A stretch of 19,175 nucleotides of DNA from Thermoplasmata archaeon (GCA_021797955.1 JAJZYV010000009.1:1-19175); one strand, 5' to 3'; counted from the first letter of the stretch, positions 6,480 through 15,795 are shown. Made by a program: numbers and translations. Notes: a model not told the origin generated them from the sequence alone.

Positions 6480-9400
6480 TCACTCTCTCTTTTTTCTTGC
6501 GAAGTAGATTCCAACCGTTATCATGGCTATAATAATCCCAATCAAAGAACCATAAAATAGGTCATAAAATATTTGAGTAAGATGAGGAACCTTTGTGAGT
6601 GTTATATTTCCAATATTCTCTACCTGTCCCGGTCGAAGTGAGAAATCACTATAGTAATAGTTGTATCCAGGTGCAGTAATTTTGAGTGTGTAATATCCTG
6701 CCTTAAGGCTGACATTAAGTAAGCCATTGGTTGAGTTATAGCGAAACCCGTTTATTTCTATAACTGAATTTTTGGGAATGACATTTCCAATGACATATGC
6801 ATAATGGAAAAACTCAATTTTTTCAGTAATGTTTTTACCATTTACTGTGAACTCTATGGAACTGTGCAGGGTATAGTAATCCTGCAAGGTTGTGATATTG
6901 ATGATATATGTTCCGTTGGGCAATAGAATGGGCAAATTGCTGTTATCAGAGAAATATTGATAGCCAGTATTATTCTCAAGAGACCATTTTGTGTTATTGT
7001 ACAGACCGGTTTCTTCAATATTAACTGTGAATGTTACCAGATAAAACCTAACACTTATAGTTCTCTGAGCACCATTCACTTCAAGATAAGAAGTATGATT
7101 GACGGGTGAGAATATCTTATTTGAACTTGCCAGATGATATATATGGGTGCCGTTGGGAACCATAGCTGTGTAAGAGTTCGCGAATATTATTCCCGATGGT
7201 TTAATATTCGTGATGTTTACATACCAACTAATATAGGATGGCAGCCCATTTTCAGAAAATGTAACTGGATACGAATACGTAAAATTCAGCATTGTTGTCA
7301 TATTTTTTCCGTTAACGGTAAATGAAATTTGATATGGATACAAGATGAAAGCAGCAACATTTGAGTTTCCCTCGAGGGCAAATGTTCCATTGTGTATTTC
7401 CAAATTGGTCGAATTTGTTCCTATGAATTTTGATTTTCCAACTCCAATTATATCATATCTCCATTTAATATAATGCGGCAAGCCCTGTTCTTCGAAAGTT
7501 ATCCTAAAGAACTGTTGTACCCTGTATTTGTATATCTCTCCATTGTTCGATGCCGTGAATATATCCTGTATTTCGGAGTTAAAAATTATACCTTGCAATG
7601 GAACATTTGTATCACCATTCAAAAGGTAAGGGGCGCTTCCAAAGATTGTCAAATTTGACGGATTGACTATGTAGATCATTGTTTGGTTTCCAGCTGTCTG
7701 AATATATGTTAACCCATTGAGTTTATCATAGGAGGATGCAATTCCTAAACTGTTAACCTTGACTGGAGTCCCAACATCTCCATTCGAATAATTGTAAGAC
7801 AATAATGAATAAGAATTACCATACTTGCCAGACAGATAGAGGATTTGACCATAACCCGAATAGAAAACAGATTGGGGATCAAATCCGGAAGGAAGTGAAA
7901 TAGTGGTTTGAATCTTTAAGCTGACATTCAGAATAACCAATTCATTTGAGCTTTCATTTACAGAATATACATTTCCATTTTTAGCGTAAAAATAATATGA
8001 ATAATCATTATAATTCCCAGTGTTGCTAACTATTTTTGAAACACTCCGATTGACAAAGTCAACTCCAAAGTATCCCGTTTGTGGGCTAAATGCAATCACC
8101 TGAAAGTTTCCAATCCCGCCTTCAATTGTGGCATATACCCCAGGAAAGCCTGAAAGAGATACGTTTTCTTCGATTTTCAAGTTATTTGGATTTATTTCAG
8201 AAAGGTTTCCTGTATTCTCAGAATAAGCATATAACATATCACTGGAATTCTGAAAGATCAATGTTTCCAAACCAACTTTTTGGTTAAAGTTTAATACAGT
8301 GATTACAGAACCGCTTACGGAATTTAGCGCATAAATCTTTGACAGATTTGTATCAAGGTAGAACATTCTATTAAGGAGAGGATCTACAACAAGTGATGAT
8401 GAAACTCTTTTTTCGTTTACTATTTTATTCGAATTCAAACGAATTTTTTCCGCACTTGTTGTGATATTGGCGACAGGATTAATTTTGGAAATTTGTTTCA
8501 ACAATGTCTGATTGTATAAACTTTCAAATTCAACCGAAATCACGCTGTTGGTTTTACCACACACGGTAAATGTGTAGTTATCCGGAATTGCGGTAAAGTC
8601 TGAGGAGCCGCTTATGATTCCAGTGTATGTTCCATTACTCAAATTTAGGGAAAATTCTGTTCCGGTGGCAATTTCTGTCAGATTGTCTAATTTTATTTTC
8701 CAGAACTGTCCGTTTCCCAATCCAGTTTCCTTAAATATTCTCCCATAAGATGGAATAAAAGAATAAAATCCCTGATCTATTGATCCAGTCGAATAAGTGA
8801 TATTCCACTTCCCTTTTGTTTCCGAGAATGAAATATTGTATGCATTTGCGGGAATTCTTTTACTGCTTCCAGTAAATGGCAACGATTCTGTGCTCTGGTA
8901 ACTGTTTTTTCCGGTCTGCATCTGATAAGTTTGCATACATATTTCAGTATTTTTTGAAAATGTCACATCACCATTGGGATACAGAGACGTTAGAGTGCTC
9001 TGGGGATCAAGTACGCCAGATTGCTCTACAATCCTTTTTGGTATTCCGGAATCCGAAAAGGTATTTGGTTCATAGGAATAGTTTCCTCCCCCTACGATAT
9101 ATGACGATCCTGGAACATTTAAGGATATCTTATGTCCCGCCAGTTCAAAAAGGAGAATCGAACCCATTACGTTTCTATTGTTTATAAGAGAATCTCCTAC
9201 TTTGTAGGTAAATTTGTCAATCGAATTCATTATGTCTGAACCTGCTGATTTATTGTATGCCTGGAATTTTATTGATGAACTGGTATATGGAAAACAACTG
9301 ATTAGACCATAACTCATAATATAAGAACCGTTTTGAAGTTGCGTGAAATTTTCAAATGATATGATTTTGTATAAAAGTGATCCAAGTGCATCGGCGAGAT

Positions 9401-11480
9401 AAAATATCTGATCAACAGAAAATCCACGTTCAGTTTTGCCACTTAGGGTTGAATTTGCAAACGCTGAACTTATGTTAACAATTTCCTGAATACTGGATAC
9501 AGAATTGGGGTCATATGCAAAAGTACTGTTCAAAAGAAATACGGTGAGATTGTATGCGTTGATTGATCCCCATCCAGTTACAAGATTATACCCTCTTTCT
9601 GCACCGTATTCATCATTTGCTCCCTTATGTACATTGAAGAATGGATATAGAGGAAGGGCTGAATCAAAATTATTTTTGTTCAGAAACGAAATCGATCCGG
9701 TTGGTCCAAACATTTGCCTATTTGCAATGCTGTAGATCATTGGATTTAGATATCCCAAAGAAGGTTTTCCATACATTCTTAACACGGCATCAATTTCGGA
9801 AACTATACCAGCTTCAACCGGTGAGGCAATACTCGTTCCTGCCACACCACTTAGAATCCTCTGTCCATTGGTTGATATGCACATTGCTGTATTGTTTGCA
9901 ATGGCCCCTATGTCGGGGACTCCCAATCCCTTCCCACCAATAACACTATTCGCTTCAGTATTTCTCTGCCACTGAGTTTCAGGAAAAACCTGGCTTATTC
10001 CCCCAACACTTCCTACAGGTGTTCCGATTTTAAATAATCCCAATATGGACTCTTCGATAGTTTCATACCACGCAACCTGGCTCTTTATCTGAAGATTGCT
10101 GTTAAGGAATAAACTTGTCCCTCCAACAGAAGTGATGCCGAAATAGTTGTATGCCATTGAAGCAGGAAAATTCAAAAAATCATTGGAATAGTTTGGATTG
10201 GTCTGATATTCAGAAGAGGAGGGATTATTCCCGGAATCTCCGCTGCTGGCCAGAATAGAAATTCCTCTCGCCTGAGCTTCCTGAAGATATTCATACCAAG
10301 TCGTGTCATTAAATTCTGGTGTTCCCCAGGAATTTGAGACAACTGACACATTGTTTAGAGATGAATATTTCTGTGAGGGATTCAGGATAAACGCCAGAGC
10401 AGAATTGAGGCAAGCCTCTGTTGGTTGAGGACCATATACGTTAAATATGGAAGATCCTGGAGCCATACTTCCCACCATTTCCAAATCAAGTGTATTTTCT
10501 ATGTATGCGCCGGTTGTATCTTCGTCCGCAGATGGGCCGGGTGGTACCGCATGGTCCAATGGAACGCCATATATCTTTGAGTGCGGTTCTCCTGAAGGTA
10601 AGGTAGAATTATAATAATTGTAAACATCAGTTGGGTCAAATGGGGCCACATGTTGTCCAGTGGAGGAATTTCCCGCCCAAAGTATGGTTGCGATGACTTC
10701 CCCAGTTGGAAATGTTATATTAAATAATGACTGCTCACTGTAGGCAACCTGGAGTTCAGAACCAAACACATATTGTTGCCCATTGCTGGTAGTGATTGGT
10801 TTAGGGTATCCCGTCTGTGTAGTTATATTGGAAGGTAATTTGCAAGTCATGGAAAGAGGTGACATCATGGCAACACCAGCATCAGTCAAACCTGAAATTT
10901 GAGAAACCTGACCTGCAATTGAAGATGGCAAATTTGGAGGAGCATTGGGAAAATAAACACTATTTATACCGCTTTTCACTATTTTTGTTCCGAAAATGGA
11001 TTCTATGGCATTTGCATTCCCCTGTATTTTTATAGAAATTCTATCACTGTAAGTTCTAATCTGGACACCAGAAAAACTTTCGAAAAAATTTAAATCCCTT
11101 TCATAGGATGAAGCGGATATGGAAAAGTTAGCTGCAAACTCAGATCTTGTCATATAACTATGATAGAGCGGAGAACTGGGTGTTGAAAGTCCCTTAAGAT
11201 ATGCTGATAGCCTTGTCTGGTTAGATAGTGCAAATGTCACTAAAACCTGCAGATTCCCTAAATAATCTTTAAAATTTCCTGAAACGTTGATATGCTGTGC
11301 ACACGGGATATCTACTCTTGAACCGAGAGAAACCACTCCATTACCACTGCCTTTTTCACCCCCAGTCATCCCAGTGTTTGTGTTAGGAAATCCTAAAATA
11401 ACAGAAGAAATCATCATAAGGGCTGCAATTACAGATAACGCCTTCACTAGGTAAGCCCAAACTATCTTCATCTTAGGCAT
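6480..11480 (-). CDS. Secreted, C-terminally anchored S53 (kumamolisin/sedolisin-like) protease, 1666 residues
   Basis: This is a large acid-stable serine-carboxyl protease expected on the outer face of the membrane. A signal peptide (about 1-30) precedes a pro-kumamolisin activation domain (about 60-200, with P-S-S-P-L-Y-H-S-Y). The S53 catalytic domain spans about 230-650. Its residues are E328 and D332 (E-N-T-L-D), oxyanion D415 (S-S-G-D-S-G) and nucleophile S550 (G-T-S-I-A-S-P). The usual C-terminal calcium loop is present, but its acidic positions look like N616 and N632. Next come an unrecognised beta-rich region (660-1000), a probable beta-propeller (1025-1320), three tandem repeats of about 79 residues (1325-1560), a PEGA-like domain (1561-1632), one membrane helix (1640-1660) and the tail A-R-K-K-R-E. 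Typical S53 enzymes are about a third of this size. Many N-X-S/T sequons suggest heavy glycosylation. ATG 11480 or ATG 11471 (Met4) may be the start; promoter spacing favours Met4. Confidence 0.92.
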   Translation of the reverse strand: MPKMKIVWAYLVKALSVIAALMMISSVILGFPNTNTGMTGGEKGSGNGVVSLGSRVDIPCAQHINVSGNFKDYLGNLQVLVTFALSNQTRLSAYLKGLSTPSSPLYHSYMTRSEFAANFSISASSYERDLNFFESFSGVQIRTYSDRISIKIQGNANAIESIFGTKIVKSGINSVYFPNAPPNLPSSIAGQVSQISGLTDAGVAMMSPLSMTCKLPSNITTQTGYPKPITTSNGQQYVFGSELQVAYSEQSLFNITFPTGEVIATILWAGNSSTGQHVAPFDPTDVYNYYNSTLPSGEPHSKIYGVPLDHAVPPGPSADEDTTGAYIENTLDLEMVGSMAPGSSIFNVYGPQPTEACLNSALAFILNPSQKYSSLNNVSVVSNSWGTPEFNDTTWYEYLQEAQARGISILASSGDSGNNPSSSEYQTNPNYSNDFLNFPASMAYNYFGITSVGGTSLFLNSNLQIKSQVAWYETIEESILGLFKIGTPVGSVGGISQVFPETQWQRNTEANSVIGGKGLGVPDIGAIANNTAMCISTNGQRILSGVAGTSIASPVEAGIVSEIDAVLRMYGKPSLGYLNPMIYSIANRQMFGPTGSISFLNKNNFDSALPLYPFFNVHKGANDEYGAERGYNLVTGWGSINAYNLTVFLLNSTFAYDPNSVSSIQEIVNISSAFANSTLSGKTERGFSVDQIFYLADALGSLLYKIISFENFTQLQNGSYIMSYGLISCFPYTSSSIKFQAYNKSAGSDIMNSIDKFTYKVGDSLINNRNVMGSILLFELAGHKISLNVPGSSYIVGGGNYSYEPNTFSDSGIPKRIVEQSGVLDPQSTLTSLYPNGDVTFSKNTEICMQTYQMQTGKNSYQSTESLPFTGSSKRIPANAYNISFSETKGKWNITYSTGSIDQGFYSFIPSYGRIFKETGLGNGQFWKIKLDNLTEIATGTEFSLNLSNGTYTGIISGSSDFTAIPDNYTFTVCGKTNSVISVEFESLYNQTLLKQISKINPVANITTSAEKIRLNSNKIVNEKRVSSSLVVDPLLNRMFYLDTNLSKIYALNSVSGSVITVLNFNQKVGLETLIFQNSSDMLYAYSENTGNLSEINPNNLKIEENVSLSGFPGVYATIEGGIGNFQVIAFSPQTGYFGVDFVNRSVSKIVSNTGNYNDYSYYFYAKNGNVYSVNESSNELVILNVSLKIQTTISLPSGFDPQSVFYSGYGQILYLSGKYGNSYSLLSYNYSNGDVGTPVKVNSLGIASSYDKLNGLTYIQTAGNQTMIYIVNPSNLTIFGSAPYLLNGDTNVPLQGIIFNSEIQDIFTASNNGEIYKYRVQQFFRITFEEQGLPHYIKWRYDIIGVGKSKFIGTNSTNLEIHNGTFALEGNSNVAAFILYPYQISFTVNGKNMTTMLNFTYSYPVTFSENGLPSYISWYVNITNIKPSGIIFANSYTAMVPNGTHIYHLASSNKIFSPVNHTSYLEVNGAQRTISVRFYLVTFTVNIEETGLYNNTKWSLENNTGYQYFSDNSNLPILLPNGTYIINITTLQDYYTLHSSIEFTVNGKNITEKIEFFHYAYVIGNVIPKNSVIEINGFRYNSTNGLLNVSLKAGYYTLKITAPGYNYYYSDFSLRPGQVENIGNITLTKVPHLTQIFYDLFYGSLIGIIIAMITVGIYFARKKRE
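6561..7506 (-). repeat. Three tandem ~79-residue repeats plus PEGA-like domain at the end of the S53 protein
   Basis: Within the protein, three landmarks recur at a 78-80 residue period. G-L-P/G-L-Y followed by Trp occurs at 1333/W1340, 1412/W1419 and 1492/W1499. N-G-T occurs at 1364, 1443 and 1522. V-N-G occurs at 1389, 1468 and 1546. Each unit looks like a beta-sandwich. After them, residues 1561-1632 (G-N-V-I-P-K-N-S-V-I-E-I-N-G and A-G-Y-Y-T-L-K-I-T-A-P-G-Y) fit a PEGA-type domain. The nucleotide copies have diverged, so the repeat is seen only in protein. Confidence 0.7.
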
Positions 11481-11567
11481 TCAGTTAAAAAGTGAATAAT
11501 AAAGTTTCTCAATAATTTCATCAGGTAAGTCACTTTTCACTTGAGATCAAATTGAATAGGTTTTTGA
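11481..11567. promoter_or_regulatory. Divergent promoter region between S53 protease and P450 genes
   Basis: This 87-bp region holds a leftward TATA-like box TTTATTATT (minus strand of 11495-11503). Its centre is 19 bp from the first ATG (11480) but 28 bp from the second in-frame ATG (11471), which fits a leaderless start at the second. A rightward TATA box for the P450 is not clear; AATAATTT at 11511-11518 is a weak candidate. AGGT at 11558-11561 lies 6 bases before the TTG at 11568. Confidence 0.4.
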
Positions 11568-12734
11568 TTGATAGAATTATGTCAACATATGGAAGAAACT
11601 AGCAGAGATCTGATGAATCCATTTCCGTGGTACTCAAAGATGAGAAGAGAAAGACCAGTTTTTATGGACAACCAGTACAATCTCGTTAATGTTTTCAAGT
11701 ACCATGACGTGAAAAGAGTCCTGGGAAATTTTAATGAGTTTTCTTCCCAGTTCGGCAAAGCGTTTAACCCTGCAGGAGGACCAATCTCTGAAAGCATAAT
11801 AAACTTAGATCCACCAAGCCATACAAAATTAAGAAACATTGTTTCGAAGGCCTTTACTCCTAAGGCTATTGAGAAAATGGAACCCAACATCAGGGAAATT
11901 ACGGAAAATTTGATGGATGGAAAAGGTGGAAAAGACGTAGATATAGTATCAACTCTAACATCGCCACTTCCAATAACCATCATAGCCAACATGCTTGGAA
12001 TTCCATTAAAGGACATGGATAGATTCAAAAGATGGTCAGATACAATAATAGGTGGTTATGAAGAAAGCGTAGGAGATTTTAAGACAACAATGAAGGAAAT
12101 TATATCCTATTTCCAGCGCCTTATGGAAGAGAAAAGAAAAAATCCGGATGATAGTTTAGTGCACTCAGTAATAAGTGCAGAGGTGGATGGAGAAAAATTG
12201 TCAACTATGGAAAGCCTTGGTTTTTTTGTTCTCTTGTTAGTGGCTGGGAATGAAACAACAACAAATCTTCTTACAAACGCACTTTTAACATTGGATGAGA
12301 ATAAGGGAACGTTTGAATCTCTTAAGTCGGATAGGTCGCAGATCAAAGGTGCACTTGAAGAAGTCCTGAGGTACCGCAGCCCGGTACAGTCAATCTACAG
12401 AGTGGCAAATAAGGATATGGATTTAGACGGTTATGCTTTAAAGAAAGGAAATATACTGGTTCCATGGATTGGTTCAGCCAACAGGGATGAAGAAGTTTTC
12501 CCAGATGCAGATAAATTCATAATGGATAGAAAAGATATCAGGCATATAGCCTTCGGGGAAGGTATCCATTATTGCCTGGGAGCACCTCTCGCGAGACTTG
12601 AAGCCAAATTGACCCTGGAGTACCTCACTGAGAACTTTTCTTCCTATAAAATTCTCAGAGAAAGACCAATGATACCGCAAAACAGTTCTATTGTGTACGG
12701 GATGAGGGAATTGTGGGTAAATTTTTCCAAATAA
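11568..12734 (+). CDS. Cytochrome P450, CYP119/CYP231-like
   Basis: This is a soluble haem-thiolate monooxygenase of the bacterial/archaeal type with no membrane anchor. The 388 residues include the I-helix oxygen-activation motif A226-G-N-E-T-T231, the K-helix E265-x2-R268, and the haem-binding loop F329-G-E-G-I-H-Y-C336-L-G with Cys336 as the axial thiolate. Size and sequence style resemble Sulfolobus CYP119 and Picrophilus CYP231. The natural substrate is unknown, and no ferredoxin or reductase partner is encoded in the window. The start is uncertain: TTG 11568 has a weak AGGT six bases upstream, whereas ATG 11589 gives 381 residues but has no Shine-Dalgarno or well-spaced TATA box. The HAD gene follows 34 bp later and is probably co-transcribed. 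Confidence 0.92.
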   Translation: MIELCQHMEETSRDLMNPFPWYSKMRRERPVFMDNQYNLVNVFKYHDVKRVLGNFNEFSSQFGKAFNPAGGPISESIINLDPPSHTKLRNIVSKAFTPKAIEKMEPNIREITENLMDGKGGKDVDIVSTLTSPLPITIIANMLGIPLKDMDRFKRWSDTIIGGYEESVGDFKTTMKEIISYFQRLMEEKRKNPDDSLVHSVISAEVDGEKLSTMESLGFFVLLLVAGNETTTNLLTNALLTLDENKGTFESLKSDRSQIKGALEEVLRYRSPVQSIYRVANKDMDLDGYALKKGNILVPWIGSANRDEEVFPDADKFIMDRKDIRHIAFGEGIHYCLGAPLARLEAKLTLEYLTENFSSYKILRERPMIPQNSSIVYGMRELWVNFSK

Positions 12735-12768
12735 TTTTAGATAGTGGAGTATGACTTGAAGTGATCAG

Positions 12769-13404
12769 ATGATAAACTGCGTAATTTTAGACATGGATGG
12801 TACACTGTTGGATTCGGAATCAATTTCCAGAGAAGCAACAAGTATTGGTTTCAAACAGATATTTGGTAGGGAATTGACAGATGAGGAACACTCACTTCTC
12901 ATCGGGAGACCTGTGCAAAAGATAATGCGGGAAAAGTATGGGGAAAATGGAGAAAAAGCTTACGTTATAGGTAGGGATATTTTCAATCAAAGCATTCATA
13001 AAATTGAACTCTTTCCTGGAGTATTAGAAATGTTAAAGGAATTGACACAACATAAATACTCACTCGGATTAGTGACCTCAAGTCACAGAACTACTGCGAA
13101 ATACTTTTTAGATAAAACCTGCATATCTTCATTATTCAAGTGTATAATCGGGCAGGAAGATACTGAGAACCATAAACCACATCCCGAACCATTAAAAAAA
13201 TGCATCTCTCAACTGGGTTTTACAGCAGAGCAATCTGTATACATAGGGGATCAGCCCTACGATATTGAAGCAGCAAGAGCGGCGGGAATGAAAAGCATTG
13301 GAGTGACATGGGGTCCCGGGCTTGAGAACATTCTAAGACTGGAAGAGCCAGACTTTATTTGCGACGATCCCTCTGAAGTTATTTCTAAATTAAAGAGACT
13401 TTAA
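12769..13404 (+). CDS. HAD-superfamily phosphatase / phosphomutase (beta-PGM / phosphoglycolate phosphatase-like)
   Basis: The 211-residue cytoplasmic enzyme has all four HAD motifs: D8-M-D10-G-T-L (nucleophile and acid/base), T103-S-S (motif II), K136 in H-K-P-H-P (motif III) and G160-D-Q-P-Y-D165 (motif IV, metal binding). The helical C1-type cap lies between residues about 15 and 85. The sequence suits the beta-phosphoglucomutase, DOG-phosphatase and phosphoglycolate-phosphatase group; the substrate cannot be read from it. GTGAT lies four bases before the ATG and matches the anti-Shine-Dalgarno, though the spacing is short. It follows the P450 by 34 bp. Its stop overlaps the convergent aminopeptidase stop in the four bases TTAA. 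Confidence 0.87.
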   Translation: MINCVILDMDGTLLDSESISREATSIGFKQIFGRELTDEEHSLLIGRPVQKIMREKYGENGEKAYVIGRDIFNQSIHKIELFPGVLEMLKELTQHKYSLGLVTSSHRTTAKYFLDKTCISSLFKCIIGQEDTENHKPHPEPLKKCISQLGFTAEQSVYIGDQPYDIEAARAAGMKSIGVTWGPGLENILRLEEPDFICDDPSEVISKLKRL

Positions 13405-15773
13405 GATGCGAATGATTTTATCATCTTGAAGACTTTTAGAAGTTCATTGCCCTTTTTAACACCCATTCCGATGCTCTTTTGATCCATGTCAGCAATTTTC
13501 TTTTTTATCTTCCTCTCATTCTCCAAACCTAAATACGGTATTGCTACCGAAACTTCAGTTGATAGGATACCCGTTTCTCCTATGGAATTCTTAACAGTTT
13601 CGATTAAATCCTCAAATATGGAAATCATAAACTTTCTTGCATCCTCATTCTTCATCAATGAGAAAATCGCGAATGGAACGTCCTGTGGTTTCACTATTGC
13701 CTCTTCAATCATCTTCAAAATTTTCTTGAAATTCTTTTTTCCGGAAGCTCTCGTCATCCCATTCATAATATTGTATTTATCAGTATCGTCTGTAGCTATA
13801 AGATAGGCCTCTACCATATCATCAATTTCATGGCTTGTTAATCCTTTACTGACAGAAATGAGCTCGCGATCATCAGGGCTCACTAGAAAATAATTCTTAA
13901 ACAGTCTCGCTTTTTCACTGGCGTACTCCTGATCATTAAAAGCGAGTAAAACATTAGCTTCTTTTAATGTCAATACATCCATCGTTTTCAGTTTTGTAGA
14001 ATCTTCATATCTTTCTATGAGGGTTTTGGCAACACTGTTTGCAATTCGTTGGAATTTGGCAGATTTTCCCACTATTGCCTGCATATATTGCAAATTCCTG
14101 ACAGTCAATGTAGTGGCCGGACTTTCTCCATTTTCAGCCATTTCTACACATAAATCTGAAAACCAGTCAAAATTCTTAAGTCCCGATATGAACATGAAAT
14201 AACCGTTGTTAGCCCTGTAAGCTTCGTCCAGGCTCGTACTATTCGATATTCTTTCCGGTTCCCATTCCTCATAAAGTGTCAAATAATACCCAGTTCCGTC
14301 CACATTTATTCCCTTAAGCTGCTCAATTTGGATCTCCATTTTCTTTTCTTCCATCAGAATGGTCTTTAATCCGCTTTCGCTCCAGATGAAAAGAGGTATT
14401 TTCCAAATTTTATCAGATTTCTGTTCTTCAAGTACAAATTTTTCCTGTTCTAGTTCGAGTTTTGTTCCATCATATTTGACCTTCACAACGGGAAAACCCT
14501 CCAATCCAATCCAGCTTTCCAAAATAGAATCTACTGGCAATCCTGATGCATTTCCAATTCCATTCCAAAGTTCACGGCCTGTTGCGTTACCATATTTGAA
14601 ATTGTTAAGGTAGTTTCTCAAACCCTCCTTGAATTTTTCATCTCCTACGTATTTATGTATCATTCTGAGAATGCTGCCACCTTTTCCATAACTTATCTCG
14701 TCAAATATTTCTTCGATCTCTTCTGGAGTTTCTACTTTAACGTCTATGGGATGTGTGCTGCTCAGGCAGTCCAGTTTCATGGAGGAAACAGTTTTCTTAA
14801 GATAATATGCTTTAATTTCCTCGTATTCTGGATAAATAGTGTTTACACACAGAGAAGACATAAATGTTGCAAAACTTTCGTTGAGCCATAAATCGTTCCA
14901 CCATTGCATTGTAACAAGATTTCCAAACCACTGATGCGCAAGTTCGTGCGCTATTGTTGTTGTAATGTAAATTCTTGATGAAGTGTCTGAATTTTCATTG
15001 TGCAGCAGTGCATCTTCCCTGAACGTTATCGCTCCCCAATTTTCCATTGCTCCGGCTGCAGAATCTGGTACAGCTATAAGATGCAGTTTTGGCAGGTCGT
15101 AAGGTATTCCAAAATATTCGCTGTAGAAATCAAGGCATTTTGCCGCAACCTCAAGTGGGTAGTCATCACTTCTAAGTTCACTTCCAGGTACTGCCAGTGT
15201 GATATGAACATCCCCATGTTTGATGGTTCTCGTTGTAAATTTTCCAACACCGATATATACCAAATATGTGGACATTTTCGGTGTATCCTTAAAGGTAATT
15301 ATCTTTCCGCCTTCTACATTTTGAGCAGACTCTATTGGCATATTGCTTATTCCTTCATATCCATCCTTCACTTTCATGGATATTGAAAATACTGCTTTCA
15401 TGGATGGTTCATCGAAGCATGGAAAGGCAAAAGGCGCACCAGTAGGTTCAAACTCAGTGCTAATCATATCTATATCTTTTCTCTGGATTTGGTAAATTCC
15501 GGTTATTCCTTTAGTAAACTGAGATTCATAATTAATTTCAATACTATTTTTCCCTTCAATTATAGGAATCTGAATTCCTAACTTTTTTTTATCGGCATCA
15601 TAGTTAAATTTTAACTCCTCATCTTTGCATTTAACACTTCTTATATTCATTCCTTTGCAGTCCAAAAATATATTTTCGTCACGAGTCATTAAGTCTATAA
15701 TTTCAACTGCTTTGAAACCGTCTGTTGCTGTAAAATCAAAGTTCAGGGTATACTTTTGAACGTCAACCGTCAC
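13401..15773 (-). CDS. Tricorn-interacting factor F2/F3, M1-family zinc aminopeptidase
   Basis: This is a cytoplasmic gluzincin aminopeptidase that trims short peptides from the tricorn protease/proteasome route to free amino acids. The 790 residues begin with the beta-rich N domain (1-200), then the exopeptidase motif G241-A-M-E-N245, the zinc site H276-E-L-A-H280 with third ligand E299 eighteen residues on, and the conserved S-Y-G-K-G block near 360. The helical C-terminal domain follows. Length matches Thermoplasma F2 and F3 (about 780 residues); which of the two it corresponds to I cannot settle. The start is GTG 15773: the N-terminal V-x-K-Y-x-L-x-F-D-F aligns with F3, and a TATA box lies 28 bp upstream, so it is probably leaderless. 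No tricorn core or F1 gene is in the window. Confidence 0.92.
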   Translation of the reverse strand: MTVDVQKYTLNFDFTATDGFKAVEIIDLMTRDENIFLDCKGMNIRSVKCKDEELKFNYDADKKKLGIQIPIIEGKNSIEINYESQFTKGITGIYQIQRKDIDMISTEFEPTGAPFAFPCFDEPSMKAVFSISMKVKDGYEGISNMPIESAQNVEGGKIITFKDTPKMSTYLVYIGVGKFTTRTIKHGDVHITLAVPGSELRSDDYPLEVAAKCLDFYSEYFGIPYDLPKLHLIAVPDSAAGAMENWGAITFREDALLHNENSDTSSRIYITTTIAHELAHQWFGNLVTMQWWNDLWLNESFATFMSSLCVNTIYPEYEEIKAYYLKKTVSSMKLDCLSSTHPIDVKVETPEEIEEIFDEISYGKGGSILRMIHKYVGDEKFKEGLRNYLNNFKYGNATGRELWNGIGNASGLPVDSILESWIGLEGFPVVKVKYDGTKLELEQEKFVLEEQKSDKIWKIPLFIWSESGLKTILMEEKKMEIQIEQLKGINVDGTGYYLTLYEEWEPERISNSTSLDEAYRANNGYFMFISGLKNFDWFSDLCVEMAENGESPATTLTVRNLQYMQAIVGKSAKFQRIANSVAKTLIERYEDSTKLKTMDVLTLKEANVLLAFNDQEYASEKARLFKNYFLVSPDDRELISVSKGLTSHEIDDMVEAYLIATDDTDKYNIMNGMTRASGKKNFKKILKMIEEAIVKPQDVPFAIFSLMKNEDARKFMISIFEDLIETVKNSIGETGILSTEVSVAIPYLGLENERKIKKKIADMDQKSIGMGVKKGNELLKVFKMIKSFAS

Positions 15774-15795
15774 GATTAGGTAATTAAATAATAGG

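Noticed and set aside
7134..9943. Several plus-strand ORFs of 60-103 codons inside the S53 gene
   Set aside because: They lie opposite a continuous, domain-rich coding sequence, have no ribosome-binding sites or recognisable motifs, and look like antisense shadows.
11582..12028. 148-codon minus-strand ORF opposite the P450 gene
   Set aside because: The plus strand carries an intact P450 with every family motif; the antisense product shows no family features.
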